64,000 bases of DNA from Rhizophagus prolifer (GCA_019425655.1 NQWY01024827.1:62001-126000), one strand, 5' to 3'. Counted from the first letter of the stretch, positions 9,258-17,816 are shown. Numbers and translations are program-made. The notes: generated from the sequence alone by a model not told the origin.

Positions 9258-10346
9258 TTACTCAGCTTCGGTTGGAAGGTCTTCATCCACGCCGTTATTA
9301 ATATGCATGGCTTTTGGACGAAGCTGGTTTTCCATCAGTTCCCGATATTCGGTTCTGTTCTTAAAAATCCTGATGGCTGTAAAAATAGCTTCCGAAAAAG
9401 AAGTTTCATCAGCCAGGTTTTTCCCTGCGATGTCATAAGCAACACCGTGATCCGGCGAAGTTCTGATAAAAGGTAAGCCGGCAGTGTAATTGACGCCTTC
9501 TTCGTAAGCAATGGTTTTGAAAGGTGCTAATCCCTGGTCGTGATACATTGCCAAAACTGCATCAAAAGCCTTGTATTTTTCCGGCTGGAAAAAGCTGTCA
9601 GCAGGATACGGACCAAAAGCCAGAGCGCCAGTTTCAAAAAGTTCTTTAATGGCAGGTTCTATGATTTCAATTTCTTCTTTGCCAATGACGCCGCCGTCGC
9701 CAGCGTGTGGATTAAGTCCTAAAACTGCAATTTTCGGTTTTTGTACGCAGAAGTCTTCCTTCAAAGTTGTTATTAATTGTCTGATCTGCTTCTTGATTTT
9801 TTCTTTCGAAATGTTTTTTGCAATATCAGCAACTGGAATGTGATGCGTGGAAACGGCAACTTTCAGATCGTCTGTTACCATAAACATTACCGCTTTTTTC
9901 TGCGCTTTCTCTTCAAAATAGCCTGTGTGTCCGGCGTGAGCAAAGCCGTACTTCATCATCTCATCCTTATTGATAGGAGCGGTTACCAAAACATCGATTT
10001 CATTTTTAAGAAGAGCTTCTGTTGCGGCTTCCAAAGAATCGATCGCCATTCTTGTCGATTCTTCTGTAGGAACACCAAATTCTATATTACTATTCTCTTT
10101 TGTAAGGTTTACCATATTGATTTTCCCACCCTGAGCTTCTTTTGCAGAATTGATATAATTAAAATTTGTCTGCAATTTGAAAACGTTTTTCTGATAAGTA
10201 AATAATTTACCTGATCCAAAAATAACCGGCGTGAAAAAATCGGTGATGGTTTTGTCTTTCAGAGATTTCAGAATAATCTCGGGTCCGATTCCGTTGAAAT
10301 CGCCGATTGAAATTCCTACTCTGATTTTATGATGTTTGGAGCTCAT
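9258..10346 (-). CDS. pdxA: 4-hydroxythreonine-4-phosphate dehydrogenase
   Basis: 362 residues. Start RVGISIGDFNGIGPEIILKSL is the PdxA substrate/NAD fold; VSTHHIPVADI, LGLNPHAGDGGVIGKEEI and AMYHDQGLAPFKTIA carry the three metal-binding histidines of the family, and FIRTSPDHGVAYDIAGK closes the active site. It oxidises 4-phosphohydroxy-threonine in the DXP-dependent route to pyridoxal phosphate. Stands alone on the minus strand; the divergent ribE starts about 200 bases away. A TAAATTTG box is 31 bases upstream. Confidence 0.96.
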   Translation of the reverse strand: MSSKHHKIRVGISIGDFNGIGPEIILKSLKDKTITDFFTPVIFGSGKLFTYQKNVFKLQTNFNYINSAKEAQGGKINMVNLTKENSNIEFGVPTEESTRMAIDSLEAATEALLKNEIDVLVTAPINKDEMMKYGFAHAGHTGYFEEKAQKKAVMFMVTDDLKVAVSTHHIPVADIAKNISKEKIKKQIRQLITTLKEDFCVQKPKIAVLGLNPHAGDGGVIGKEEIEIIEPAIKELFETGALAFGPYPADSFFQPEKYKAFDAVLAMYHDQGLAPFKTIAYEEGVNYTAGLPFIRTSPDHGVAYDIAGKNLADETSFSEAIFTAIRIFKNRTEYRELMENQLRPKAMHINNGVDEDLPTEAE

Positions 10347-10377
10347 TTGTTTATCTTTGACATTTAAAAGAATTTTA

Positions 10378-10385
10378 CAAATTTA
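10378..10385 (-). promoter_or_regulatory. Putative -7 box of pdxA
   Basis: Minus-strand TAAATTTG 31 bases before the pdxA start. No clear -33 TTTG at the right distance. Confidence 0.45.
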
Positions 10386-10446
10386 GGTTTTTTTAGGTTG
10401 GTTGCATACTAGTTCTATAACTAAATGTTATATTGATGACAAATGC

Positions 10447-10533
10447 CATAGCCCCGATTGTAGTGGAAATCCTTTTTCTTTTCTTTGAAAAGGAAAAGAT
10501 TGCAGCGGAAAGCGGGATTAAGCTCCTAAAAAA
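10447..10533 (+). repeat. Dispersed palindrome-rich repeat, copy A
   Basis: Runs from agccccgattg through GGAAATCCTTTTT, a pyrimidine/purine inverted stretch (ttcttttc ... gaaaagga), GATTGCAGCGGAAAGCGGG to aagctcctaaa. Copies or partial copies of the same blocks occur at 14474, 34491 and 58366. It lies just before ribE. An open frame runs through it into ribE but is not part of that protein. Confidence 0.7.
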
Positions 10534-10552
10534 ATCAATAAAAAAGAAAAGA

Positions 10553-11152
10553 ATGTTTACAGGAATAATTGAAGCAACAGGAAAAGTAGAGAAAATTGAC
10601 AAGAACGAAAGTAATATCGATTTTGTACTGAGTTGTCCTTTCACACAGGAGTTGAAAATCGACCAAAGCCTGGCTCATAACGGCTGTTGCCTGACTGTTG
10701 TGGAAATCAACAGCGATTCTTACAAGGTAACGGCGATCAACGAAACACTGGAAAAAACCAATCTTAATTTTTGGAATGTGGGAACGGAAGTGAATTTGGA
10801 ACGCTGTTTGAAATTCGAAGGAAGATTGGATGGTCATATCGTTCAGGGTCACGTTGACAAAACCGGAGTTGTAGAAAGTATCGAAGACCAGAATGGAAGT
10901 TACTTTATTACAATTTCTTACGAAGAAACTACAGAATATACAACGGTTTCGCAAGGTTCTATTACTGTAAACGGAACGAGTCTGACGGTTGCCGAGAGCG
11001 ATACAAATAGGTTTTCTGTTGCAATAATTCCCTACACGTGGGAGTTTACAAATATGAAGCATTTGAAAATAGGTGATGTAGTGAATCTGGAATTCGACAT
11101 CATTGGGAAATATGTTGCGAAACTTTTGAAAAAGCAAAATGCCATTAAGTGA
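10553..11152 (+). CDS. ribE: Riboflavin synthase, alpha subunit
   Basis: 199 residues from MFTGIIEATGKVEKI, the invariant start of the family; the open frame begins 40 codons earlier inside a dispersed repeat and that part is rejected. Two homologous lumazine-binding halves are visible: NGCCLTVVEIN with LERCLKFEGRLDGHIVQGHVD, then NGTSLTVAESD near the end. It dismutates two 6,7-dimethyl-8-ribityllumazine molecules to riboflavin. The last 14 bases overlap the start of the histidine kinase gene, so the two are coupled. Confidence 0.96.
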   Translation: MFTGIIEATGKVEKIDKNESNIDFVLSCPFTQELKIDQSLAHNGCCLTVVEINSDSYKVTAINETLEKTNLNFWNVGTEVNLERCLKFEGRLDGHIVQGHVDKTGVVESIEDQNGSYFITISYEETTEYTTVSQGSITVNGTSLTVAESDTNRFSVAIIPYTWEFTNMKHLKIGDVVNLEFDIIGKYVAKLLKKQNAIK

Positions 11153-12593
11153 TTATAAAGGTTACCGGTTAAGAAATAGGGTTTTTATTGGATTTTTAGC
11201 GATTTGCTTCCTAAGTGTTATCACTTCGGCTGCTTTGTCGTTTGTGATTTTGCGTGACAATGCCAAGAAACAAAGCCAGCAGGATATGCAGAACAAATCC
11301 GAAGCGCTGATGTCTTCTCTGGATTATGCACTTAGTCATTCTCAGGTAGAAACTAATGATATTCCTAAAATTCTTGAAAACGAAATCTATGAGATTGCCG
11401 ATATCAACAAACACGATATTATCATCTATGATCTGAAAGGGAATTACCTTTTATCCAACAAGGAACCGAATCTTGTCATCCAGAAAAAAATGCCTGCTGA
11501 TGTCATCAAGGCGATCAGAAAAAACGGAAAACAATATGATGATAAATCCTATGATGATAGACTGAAAGCGACAATCATATCTTCTTATATGGTGCTGAAG
11601 AATAACATGCTGGAAGATATTGCCTATGTTTATTTCCCCTATTACCACAATGAGAGTGCTTATATGGAGGTTTTCAAACATTATTTTGCATACATCATCG
11701 GTGTTAATCTTTTGATTATTCTGTTCAGTATCTGGTTTAGCTGGATTATTTCGAATAACCTAACAGAGGCAATTACACGTTTCACATCTATGATTAGCAG
11801 GATTAATCTGTTTGATAAAAATCTCCAGCCGATTAAATACTATAAGAACGATGAGCTAAACGCATTGGTAAAAGCTTATAATAAAATGATCTCTGAAATT
11901 GCTGACCAAAGGGAACGTCTTAGCTATATCGAAAAACAATCCGCGTGGGAAGAGATGGCAAAACAAGTGGCGCACGAAGTTAAAAATCCTCTGACGCCAA
12001 TGAAACTGATGATGCAGAATTTTGAAAGAAAATTTGATCCCAATGATCCGAATAACGAAATGAAAGTTAAAAACCTAAGTGAAGTAATCATCGGGCAAAT
12101 TGATGTTATCAGTAGAGTAGCAAGTGCTTTTTCGGAGTTTGCACAACTGCCTAAAAGAAATGATGAGGAAATCAATCTTAATAAAGAAATCAAAAATGTT
12201 CTGACGATTTTCAGTGATGAAAATATTTTTGTCCATGCCAACCATGACAACATAATGATGAAGATCGACAGGGATTATCTGACAAGAATCATTACCAACC
12301 TTGTAACCAATGCCAGTCAGGCAAAAGCAGATGGTAGAAAATCGGTCATTAATGTTGATCTGGAGAAAATTGAAAAACGAATCCGAATCACAGTGGAAGA
12401 TAATGGCATAGGAATCTCGGCGGATCAACTCGACAAAATTTTCGACCCGAATTTCACGTCAAAAAACAGCGGAATGGGAATCGGACTAACAATGGTGAAA
12501 CGAATGGTTGAAGACTATAACGGGACGATTACAGTGGTTTCAACTATTGATAAAGGAGCGATTTTCACTATCTCAATGCCTTCCAATCTTTAG
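11139..12593 (+). CDS. Sensor histidine kinase, NtrY-like
   Basis: 484 residues. Membrane helix near 14-38, periplasmic domain of about 140 residues, second helix near 182-206, HAMP linker, then a dimerisation box AWEEMAKQVAHEVKNPLTP with phospho-acceptor His279, and an ATPase domain with the N-box NLVTNASQAKA, G1 DNGIGIS and the GMGIGL G2 box. The H-box spelling is that of the NtrY family. It autophosphorylates on a periplasmic or membrane cue. No response regulator is adjacent, and the next gene follows with no gap. The cue is unknown. Confidence 0.92.
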   Translation: MPLSDYKGYRLRNRVFIGFLAICFLSVITSAALSFVILRDNAKKQSQQDMQNKSEALMSSLDYALSHSQVETNDIPKILENEIYEIADINKHDIIIYDLKGNYLLSNKEPNLVIQKKMPADVIKAIRKNGKQYDDKSYDDRLKATIISSYMVLKNNMLEDIAYVYFPYYHNESAYMEVFKHYFAYIIGVNLLIILFSIWFSWIISNNLTEAITRFTSMISRINLFDKNLQPIKYYKNDELNALVKAYNKMISEIADQRERLSYIEKQSAWEEMAKQVAHEVKNPLTPMKLMMQNFERKFDPNDPNNEMKVKNLSEVIIGQIDVISRVASAFSEFAQLPKRNDEEINLNKEIKNVLTIFSDENIFVHANHDNIMMKIDRDYLTRIITNLVTNASQAKADGRKSVINVDLEKIEKRIRITVEDNGIGISADQLDKIFDPNFTSKNSGMGIGLTMVKRMVEDYNGTITVVSTIDKGAIFTISMPSNL

Positions 12594-13298
12594 ATGAAAC
12601 CATTTCGATTTAAGCAATTCGACATCCTGCAGAGTTCTGATGTTTTCCGGGTTGGGACAGACGCCGTTTTGTTAGGTGTTTTATCTGATGTGATGGGAGC
12701 AAAACAAATTCTGGAAGTCGGAACCGGAACAGGAATTATTTCCCTGATGCTGGCTCAGAGAAATCCTGATGTCAATATCTTCGCCATTGATATAAATTCC
12801 GAAGCTGTTAATATCTCTCAAACTAATTTTTTGAATTCTCCTTTTTCAGATAGAATCAAAAGTCAACTTCAGGATTTTAAACAATTTGAAACCGGGGAAA
12901 AATTTGATTTAATCGTTTCGAATCCGCCTTATTTTGAAATTAACAGCTCTGACAAAGATATCCTGGCAAGACAAAGATTGGAGTTGGATTTCTCTGATTT
13001 GATCCAGAAGGCTTCACAATTACTTTTTGATGAAGGTTTGTTTTCTGTTGTTATTCCTATTGATTCCGAAAAACAATTCACTCAGATTTGTCTTAATAAT
13101 AATCTGTTTCTCAAAAGAAAAGTCATTATTAAAGGAATCGAAACGGCTGAACCGAAAAGGATAGTTTTAGAATATTCATTCCAACAATCAGGAACTAAAG
13201 AAGAAAATTTTGTTATTGAAAAGTCACCAAGAGTTTATTCCGATGAATACCTTGAGCTGACAAAAAATTTCCATCTATTCAACAAAAAAGCTCTCTGA
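12594..13298 (+). CDS. trmN6: tRNA1(Val) (adenine(37)-N6)-methyltransferase
   Basis: 234 residues. Start MKPFRFKQFDILQSSDVFRVGTD-like spelling and GVL are typical of TrmN6/YfiC; SAM-binding motif I is ILEVGTGTGIISLMLAQ, and LIVSNPPYFEI is the NPPY catalytic motif of N6-adenine methyltransferases. It modifies A37 next to the valine anticodon. The ATG begins at the base after the kinase stop, so it is in the ribE operon, and its own stop lies inside the terminator hairpin. Confidence 0.9.
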   Translation: MKPFRFKQFDILQSSDVFRVGTDAVLLGVLSDVMGAKQILEVGTGTGIISLMLAQRNPDVNIFAIDINSEAVNISQTNFLNSPFSDRIKSQLQDFKQFETGEKFDLIVSNPPYFEINSSDKDILARQRLELDFSDLIQKASQLLFDEGLFSVVIPIDSEKQFTQICLNNNLFLKRKVIIKGIETAEPKRIVLEYSFQQSGTKEENFVIEKSPRVYSDEYLELTKNFHLFNKKAL

Positions 13299-13318
13299 AT
13301 TTTCAGAGAGCTTTTTTA
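13284..13318. terminator. Bidirectional intrinsic terminator
   Basis: Perfect stem of 16 pairs (aaaaaagctctctgaa / ttcagagagctttttt) with a tiny loop, flanked by A- and T-runs, between convergent trmN6 and ftsE. It includes the trmN6 stop codon. Confidence 0.85.
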
Positions 13319-13337
13319 TCTATAACTAATAATTTTT

Positions 13338-14048
13338 TTATTCGAATAATTCCGCTGTATCCAGAACAGAAACCTGTCCGTTTTCGCACCGGATGGCTTC
13401 GCCAGGATAATTCTGAATCATATGATAATCGTGTGTCGCCATTACAACTGCACAATGGTTTTCTTCCGCCAAGTTTTTAAGAAGCGTCATAATATCGTTT
13501 GACGTTTCCGGATCAAGATTTCCTGTTGGCTCATCTGCAAGAATCAATTCTGGATGATTTAACAAAGCTCTTGCAATCGCGGCACGTTGCTGCTCACCAC
13601 CGGAAAGCTGATGTGGCATCTTGTGTTTTTTTGTTTTCATCCCAACGCTGGACAGGACTTCATCAATTCTTGCTTCCATTTTATGTTTGTCTTTCCAGCC
13701 GGTTGCCTGGAGGACAAAAAGAAGATTTTTTTCAATATTTCTATCCGGCAAAAGCTGAAAATCCTGGAAAACAATTCCTAATTTTCTTCTTAGGTTTGGA
13801 ACGTCAGATTGTTTCAGTTTCTTTAGATCAAAACCTGCGACTTGTCCGCTTCCGCCTTGCAAGGGAAGTTGCCCGTAAAGGACTTTCAGAAGAGAGCTTT
13901 TCCCGGAACCTGTTTTCCCGATCAGATAACAGAATTTTCCTTTTTTGATATGAAGATCAACATCATTCAGGACGGTAAAGTTTTTCTGTACAATCTTAGC
14001 ATTGCTCAAATCTATAATATCGATACCCGGATCATTTCTGTGCGGCAT
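13338..14048 (-). CDS. ftsE: Cell division ATP-binding protein FtsE
   Basis: 236 residues, single ABC ATPase domain: Walker A IGKTGSGKSSLLKVL, Q-loop FQDFQLLPDRN (FtsE-like), signature LSGGEQQRAAIARAL, Walker B LILADEPTGNLDPET, and a H-loop MATHDYHMI. FtsE with membrane partner FtsX controls peptidoglycan hydrolases at the septum. FtsX is not adjacent here, as is usual in Bacteroidetes where the two are often apart; other MacB/LolD-type ATPases are similar, so the name rests on Q-loop spelling and length. Confidence 0.85.
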   Translation of the reverse strand: MPHRNDPGIDIIDLSNAKIVQKNFTVLNDVDLHIKKGKFCYLIGKTGSGKSSLLKVLYGQLPLQGGSGQVAGFDLKKLKQSDVPNLRRKLGIVFQDFQLLPDRNIEKNLLFVLQATGWKDKHKMEARIDEVLSSVGMKTKKHKMPHQLSGGEQQRAAIARALLNHPELILADEPTGNLDPETSNDIMTLLKNLAEENHCAVVMATHDYHMIQNYPGEAIRCENGQVSVLDTAELFE

Positions 14049-14076
14049 AATTAGAAAATTGAAAGTTTGTGAAAGT

Positions 14077-14084
14077 CAAAAATA
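14077..14084 (-). promoter_or_regulatory. Putative -7 box of ftsE
   Basis: Minus-strand TATTTTTG 28 bases before the ftsE start. Confidence 0.4.
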
Positions 14085-14130
14085 GCAAAAACTTATTTTT
14101 CCGCTTTTACTTTTGGGAAATTTTAACAAC

Positions 14131-14164
14131 AAAAAATGCTTGAAAATTTTTCAAGCATTTTTTG
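14131..14164 (-). terminator. Intrinsic terminator after rpmH
   Basis: Perfect inverted repeat aaaaaatgcttgaaaa / ttttcaagcatttttt, 21 bases after the rpmH stop, with T-run on the minus strand. Confidence 0.85.
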
Positions 14165-14184
14165 TATATGATAATTAAAGAAAA

Positions 14185-14343
14185 TTATCTCTTAGCGCGA
14201 GATGCACTAACAGTTAAGCTCTTTCTGCCTTTCGCTCTTCTAGCTGCCAACACTCTTCTTCCGTTTGGTGTAGACATTCTTTCACGGAAACCGTGCTTGT
14301 TTCTTCTTTTTCTTTCAGATGGTTGGAATGTTCTTTTACTCAT
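14185..14343 (-). CDS. rpmH: 50S ribosomal protein L34
   Basis: 52 residues, read directly from the minus strand: [19 protein letters not shown], then [19 protein letters not shown] and [12 protein letters not shown]. This is the strongly conserved basic bL34 protein of the large ribosomal subunit. It has its own near-ideal promoter upstream and a strong terminator downstream, so it is a one-gene unit; dnaA and rnpA are not beside it, as is common in Bacteroidetes. Confidence 0.97.
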   Translation of the reverse strand: MSKRTFQPSERKRRNKHGFRERMSTPNGRRVLAARRAKGRKSLTVSASRAKR

Positions 14344-14387
14344 CACTAATATATTTAGTTCGTAATTATCTTTTTATTTTCAGACTG

Positions 14388-14418
14388 CAAATATAGGGAT
14401 TTTATTTTGAGTGGCAAA
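14388..14418 (-). promoter_or_regulatory. Promoter of rpmH
   Basis: Minus-strand TTTG, 19 bases, TATATTTG: ideal Bacteroidetes sigma-A promoter, ending 44 bases before the rpmH start. Confidence 0.75.
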
Positions 14419-14473
14419 TATTTAAAAACTTTTTTATGTTAATTTTTCACTTCCCGTTTATTTCAATAATTAT

Positions 14474-14576
14474 GGCAGCTATTTCCGCCTTCCGCTCCCA
14501 AACCTAACGAAGTGGTTCGACGAAGTCAATCTTTTCACTCCACTGCATAAAAAGGATTTCCGCTCAAGTTGGGCTG
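14474..14576 (-). repeat. Dispersed palindrome-rich repeat, copy C
   Basis: Read on the plus strand it goes GGCAGCTATTTCCGCCTTCC, gctccc, a small hairpin region (aacgaagtggttcgacgaag), caatcttttcactccactgc, AAAAAGGATTTCCGCTCAA, gttgggctgcgg. The ends match copy D at 34491-34560 and the inner blocks are the reverse complement of copies A and B. It fills most of the 374-base gap between rpmH and the cupin gene. Confidence 0.7.
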
Positions 14577-14616
14577 CGGATTCAACATAAAAACAACAGT
14601 TTGCAAAAATCCAATA

Positions 14617-14665
14617 TTGTCATTCCAGAGGAATCTAGACTGTTGAGATTCTTTCAGAATGACAA
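14617..14665. repeat. Palindrome-ended short repeat (TTGTCATTC ... GAATGACAA)
   Basis: Perfect 9-base inverted ends around gaggaatctagactgttgag. A related end (CAGAATGACAAT) occurs inside the thiamine pyrophosphokinase gene at about 63837-63848. Together with copy C and the promoter boxes it accounts for the 14344-14717 gap. Confidence 0.55.
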
Positions 14666-14690
14666 ATTACGGTTTATAATTTCTAATCTT

Positions 14691-14698
14691 TAAATTTG
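14691..14698 (+). promoter_or_regulatory. Putative -7 box of the cupin-waaA unit
   Basis: TAAATTTG 19 bases before the cupin ATG. Confidence 0.5.
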
Positions 14699-14717
14699 TC
14701 TTAATCAAAAGCAAGCG

Positions 14718-15062
14718 ATGATAAAATCAAAACAAAATACAGAACATTATATCTGGGGTGGAAACTGCGACAGTTGGGTTTTGCTTAACTCAAATAATCT
14801 TTCCATTAAGCAGGAAACGATGCCTCCAAATTCAAAAGAGCAATTGCATTTCCATAAAAACGCCCAACAGTTTTTCTTTATTTTAAAAGGAAAAGCAACG
14901 TTTACTGTTGATGGAGAAGTTTTCGAGGTTGCTGAAAACTCGGGATTTCATATCTCGCCAAATAGAAATCACCTGATAGAAAATCAATCAGATGTTGATT
15001 TGGAATTTCTCGTCATATCGAATCCTTCAACAAATAATGATAGATTTGCAGTAGAAAAATAA
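14718..15062 (+). CDS. Cupin domain protein
   Basis: 114 residues, one small beta-barrel cupin: motif 1 LHFHKNAQQFFFILKGKATF with HxH and the later glutamine/glutamate position, motif 2 GFHISPNRNHLIENQS with the last metal histidine. Such single cupins resemble the C-terminal part of type II phosphomannose isomerases. It likely binds a metal and a small ligand in the cytoplasm; substrate unknown. It is three bases before waaA, so co-transcribed, but no functional link is known. Confidence 0.85.
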   Translation: MIKSKQNTEHYIWGGNCDSWVLLNSNNLSIKQETMPPNSKEQLHFHKNAQQFFFILKGKATFTVDGEVFEVAENSGFHISPNRNHLIENQSDVDLEFLVISNPSTNNDRFAVEK

Positions 15063-15065
15063 AGG

Positions 15066-16337
15066 ATGAAATCTCTATATAATCTTTTCGTTCACTTAAT
15101 GATTTTCGGGATGAAAGTTTTCTCACTCTTCGATTCCAAAACAAAAAAAGGAGTCAGGGGAAGAAAAGAATCTCTGAAAATCGTTCGGGACAACATCCAG
15201 GGACAAAAAGTACTTTGGATGCACGTTGCAAGTCTTGGCGAGTATGAGCAGGGACTTCCGGTTCTTGAAAAGCTGAAAGAACAATTCCCGGAACATAAGA
15301 CTCTAGTGACGTTTTTTTCACCTTCCGGTTATGAGAATGTGAAGAAAAGAAAACAGATTGCTGATGCTGTCTGCTATTTGCCTTTTGACAGAAAAAAAGA
15401 TGTGAAAGACTTTGTTTCCTCTTTTGAGACGGAGATTTTCTTCACGGTTAAATATGATTATTGGTACAATCTTCTGGAAGAGTTGAAGCATCGAGGCGTG
15501 AAAATCTATGTGATTTCAGCTTTGTTTTATGAGCATCAGGTGTTTTTTGAAAGTTATGGAAAATGGTTTGCAAAACAGCTTCGTCAAAACATCGACTGGT
15601 TTTTTCATCAGACTATCAAATCACAGGCTTTAGCAAAAAAAATAGGATTGACCAATTCTACGGTTTCTGGTGATACACGATTTGACCGGGTGAAACAATT
15701 TTTAGACAGAGATAATCACCTGGAATTCATAGAAGAATTCAAAGCGGACCAAAAGCTGATTGTCTTCGGAAGCAGTTGGCAGGCAGAGGAAGATATTGCT
15801 CAGGTTGTGGCAAAAAAACTTCCCAAAATGAGACTCATCATTGCTCCTCACGATTTGCACAGAGTTCCGCATCTGCAGAAATTATTTCCGAATGCTATAT
15901 TATACAGTTCCCTTACAAATTCTCATATCCCTGAACTCTCAAACTCTCAAACTCTCATCATAGATAGTATCGGGAAACTTTCCAAATTGTATTCTTATGC
16001 GGATCTTGCGGTTGTTGGAGGCGGATTTCATTCGGCGGGTTTGCATAATATTCTGGAAGCGGCGGTCTATGGTGTTCCGGTGATTTTTGGAAATCAGTAC
16101 AAAAAGAACCCGGAGGCAGATACACTGATTGAGGCGAAAGGCGCCAAATGTTTTGACGACTTTGTTGCGGCTTCAGCTTTTATCACAGAATTGATTAATA
16201 AAGATTCGCAGACAGAGGATGAAGAGAAATCTTTCCTGAAACAGATGTCCGAAAATGCTTACAATTTTGTGAATTCTCAGCCTGATGCGACGGAGATTAT
16301 TGTAAAGAAAATTCTGAACAAAACATCGTCGACTTAA
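15066..16337 (+). CDS. waaA: 3-deoxy-D-manno-octulosonic acid transferase
   Basis: 423 residues with an N-terminal membrane-associated segment (LYNLFVHLMIFGMKVFSLF). WHAASLGE-type motif appears as WMHVASLGEYEQGLPVLE, followed by FFSPSGYE and the GT-B C-domain AVVGGGFHSAGLHNILEAA with the donor-binding glutamate. It adds Kdo from CMP-Kdo to the lipid A precursor at the inner membrane. Around residues 285-300 it has a low-complexity stretch (NSHIPELSNSQT) coded by nearly exact tandem ctctcaaa units, which looks like a recent insertion in a surface loop. Confidence 0.95.
   Translation: MKSLYNLFVHLMIFGMKVFSLFDSKTKKGVRGRKESLKIVRDNIQGQKVLWMHVASLGEYEQGLPVLEKLKEQFPEHKTLVTFFSPSGYENVKKRKQIADAVCYLPFDRKKDVKDFVSSFETEIFFTVKYDYWYNLLEELKHRGVKIYVISALFYEHQVFFESYGKWFAKQLRQNIDWFFHQTIKSQALAKKIGLTNSTVSGDTRFDRVKQFLDRDNHLEFIEEFKADQKLIVFGSSWQAEEDIAQVVAKKLPKMRLIIAPHDLHRVPHLQKLFPNAILYSSLTNSHIPELSNSQTLIIDSIGKLSKLYSYADLAVVGGGFHSAGLHNILEAAVYGVPVIFGNQYKKNPEADTLIEAKGAKCFDDFVAASAFITELINKDSQTEDEEKSFLKQMSENAYNFVNSQPDATEIIVKKILNKTSST
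15921..15957 (+). repeat. Short tandem repeat inside waaA
   Basis: The unit actctcaa is repeated with period 9-10 (gaactctcaa, actctcaa, actctcat), giving an in-frame low-complexity stretch in WaaA. It keeps the frame and sits between conserved GT-B segments. Confidence 0.5.
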
Positions 16338-16392
16338 ACACTATGCTCACAAGGCTTGTCGCAAAGTTCACAACGAATTGAGCTGTATTTTT

Positions 16393-16428
16393 TGTGTTCT
16401 TTGTGAAAACTTTGCGTCTTTGTGGTTA
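16393..16428 (+). repeat. Dispersed ctttgtg/ctttgcg repeat after waaA
   Basis: Contains CTTTGTGAAAACTTTGCG and TCTTTGTGGTTAA. The reverse complement ACCACAAAAGTCACA occurs at 41993 and 62739. It fills the gap between the convergent waaA and the unknown gene at 16435; no hairpin terminator was seen there. Confidence 0.5.
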
Positions 16429-16434
16429 AAAATC

Positions 16435-17061
16435 CTATTTCAAAAATCCCTGACTTTTTATCTCCTTCACAATCAATTCAAAATGGTCTGGGATATTTTC
16501 ACATTTCAGCCAGTTGAAATCTAAACCGTTATTGATGCAAAGCTTTTCAAAATAAAGATTATTATGGATTTTGGAATCAATATCTGATAGAATTTCGTCA
16601 AATTCCAGCCAATAATCTTCATCCAATTTTTTGATTTGAATTAAGGCTTTGAAAATCTTGTTGATAAGGTAAATGTAAGGTTTATAAACTGCATCGAATC
16701 TCTGTTTTTGTAATTTATCGTTGTGTCCCAAAATTTCATTAATCAAAAATAAATTCAAATAAACATCTCCAAATTTATCCGTTGTCACTTTGACATGTTC
16801 TGTGATTTCAGCGCTTAATTTTCGTACTAAAACCAGGAAATATTTCGGATTGCCTATGTACTTTGATATTTCTAAGATTCTTTCCTTGATGTAAGCTTCC
16901 ATTGTGTTGCGCTTGTCATCTGTTGTTTCCTCATCGATAAGCTCAAAATACAATTTCTTGGACAGTAATTTGTCTTTCTTCAGTAATCTGAAAATCAACT
17001 TATCCTTTTCCGAATGCGAAAACTGACTGAGTGCGGCTTTAAATTCTTTTGAATATTCCAT
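16435..17061 (-). CDS. Conserved hypothetical protein, alpha-helical
   Basis: 208 residues, not recognised. Rich in lysine, leucine and glutamate, with long predicted helices (FSHSEKDKLIFRLLKKDKLL near residue 15; YIKERILEISKYIG near 60; FDAVYKPYIYLINKIFKAL near 120). No signal peptide or membrane helix and no catalytic motif seen. Its ATG shares one base with the stop of the upstream glycosyltransferase, so it is coupled to that gene. A role cannot be given. Confidence 0.7.
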   Translation of the reverse strand: MEYSKEFKAALSQFSHSEKDKLIFRLLKKDKLLSKKLYFELIDEETTDDKRNTMEAYIKERILEISKYIGNPKYFLVLVRKLSAEITEHVKVTTDKFGDVYLNLFLINEILGHNDKLQKQRFDAVYKPYIYLINKIFKALIQIKKLDEDYWLEFDEILSDIDSKIHNNLYFEKLCINNGLDFNWLKCENIPDHFELIVKEIKSQGFLK

Positions 17062-17816
17062 TAATTGAATAGTTTAGAATATTTCATAAATCCGTTAAAA
17101 GCCCAATTGGCTGTATAATACAAAGATTTCAAAGTTGAAAATTTCATATAATTTTTATAAACCAGATATTGGTCTTTCATAATATTAGATTTATTCCTTG
17201 AAACGCTGTTGGGAAGCATTCTGTATTTTGATAAAGTTTTTTGCAGAGGTTTTCCTTGTGGGATTTTTTTTAATAGTTCCAGCCACATCACGTGGTCTTC
17301 ACGTTTTGTACCTTCCGGAAAATAGAATTTCCCCACTCTTTCAGAATCATACATAGATGATAAAAGCGATAATCGGCAGGTCTTCAAAAGGTTACTGAAG
17401 GTCACAATGGTGTCTGCTTCAAAATCACCAATTTTAGTGGCATTAAGGTTTTCATCACAGCGGGAGTAAGTTGAATAGGCTAATTCTATTCTTTCAGATT
17501 TCATAAATCTAATCATCTCTTCAAGGAAATTGGGTTCCCAAAAATCATCAGCATCTAGAAATGTGATGAATCTTCCTGTAGCATTTTTCAACGAAATATT
17601 CCTAGCGTGACCCGCACCCCCATTTTTCTCGGCTTTGAAAACTTTGATTCGGGAATCTTTTTGATTGTATAAAATTTCTACCGAATCATCTGTCGAACAA
17701 TCATCAGTAATCAGCCATTCCCAATCCTGGAAAGTTTGATTGAGAACAGATTGGATGGTTTCATTCAGATATTTTGAAGAATTATAGTTCGGTGTGATGA
17801 TAGAAATTTCTGCCAC
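17061..17816 (-). CDS. GT2 family glycosyltransferase
   Basis: 251 residues. N-terminal ISIITPNYNSSKYLNETIQS, then WLITDDCSTDDSVEIL and GGAGHARNISLKNATGRF, and the metal-binding DxD in ITFLDADDFW. This is the SpsA/WfgS type GT-A domain used in capsule and O-antigen synthesis. The C-terminal WLELLKKIPQGKPLQKTLSKY with YRMLPNSVSRNK is typical of the same subfamily. Inverting transfer of one sugar at the cytoplasmic face of the membrane is expected; sugar unknown. First gene of a two-gene minus-strand unit. Confidence 0.9.
   Translation of the reverse strand: MAEISIITPNYNSSKYLNETIQSVLNQTFQDWEWLITDDCSTDDSVEILYNQKDSRIKVFKAEKNGGAGHARNISLKNATGRFITFLDADDFWEPNFLEEMIRFMKSERIELAYSTYSRCDENLNATKIGDFEADTIVTFSNLLKTCRLSLLSSMYDSERVGKFYFPEGTKREDHVMWLELLKKIPQGKPLQKTLSKYRMLPNSVSRNKSNIMKDQYLVYKNYMKFSTLKSLYYTANWAFNGFMKYSKLFN

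Noticed and set aside
10433-10552. N-terminal extension of riboflavin synthase
   Set aside because: The stretch is a dispersed repeat; the family starts at MFTGIIEATG.
10386-10552. FMN riboswitch before ribE
   Set aside because: No RFN core motifs are seen; the sequence is the dispersed repeat.
13338-14048. MacB/LolD ATPase instead of FtsE
   Set aside because: Q-loop and length fit FtsE better and no MacB or LolC permease is adjacent, though this is not decisive.
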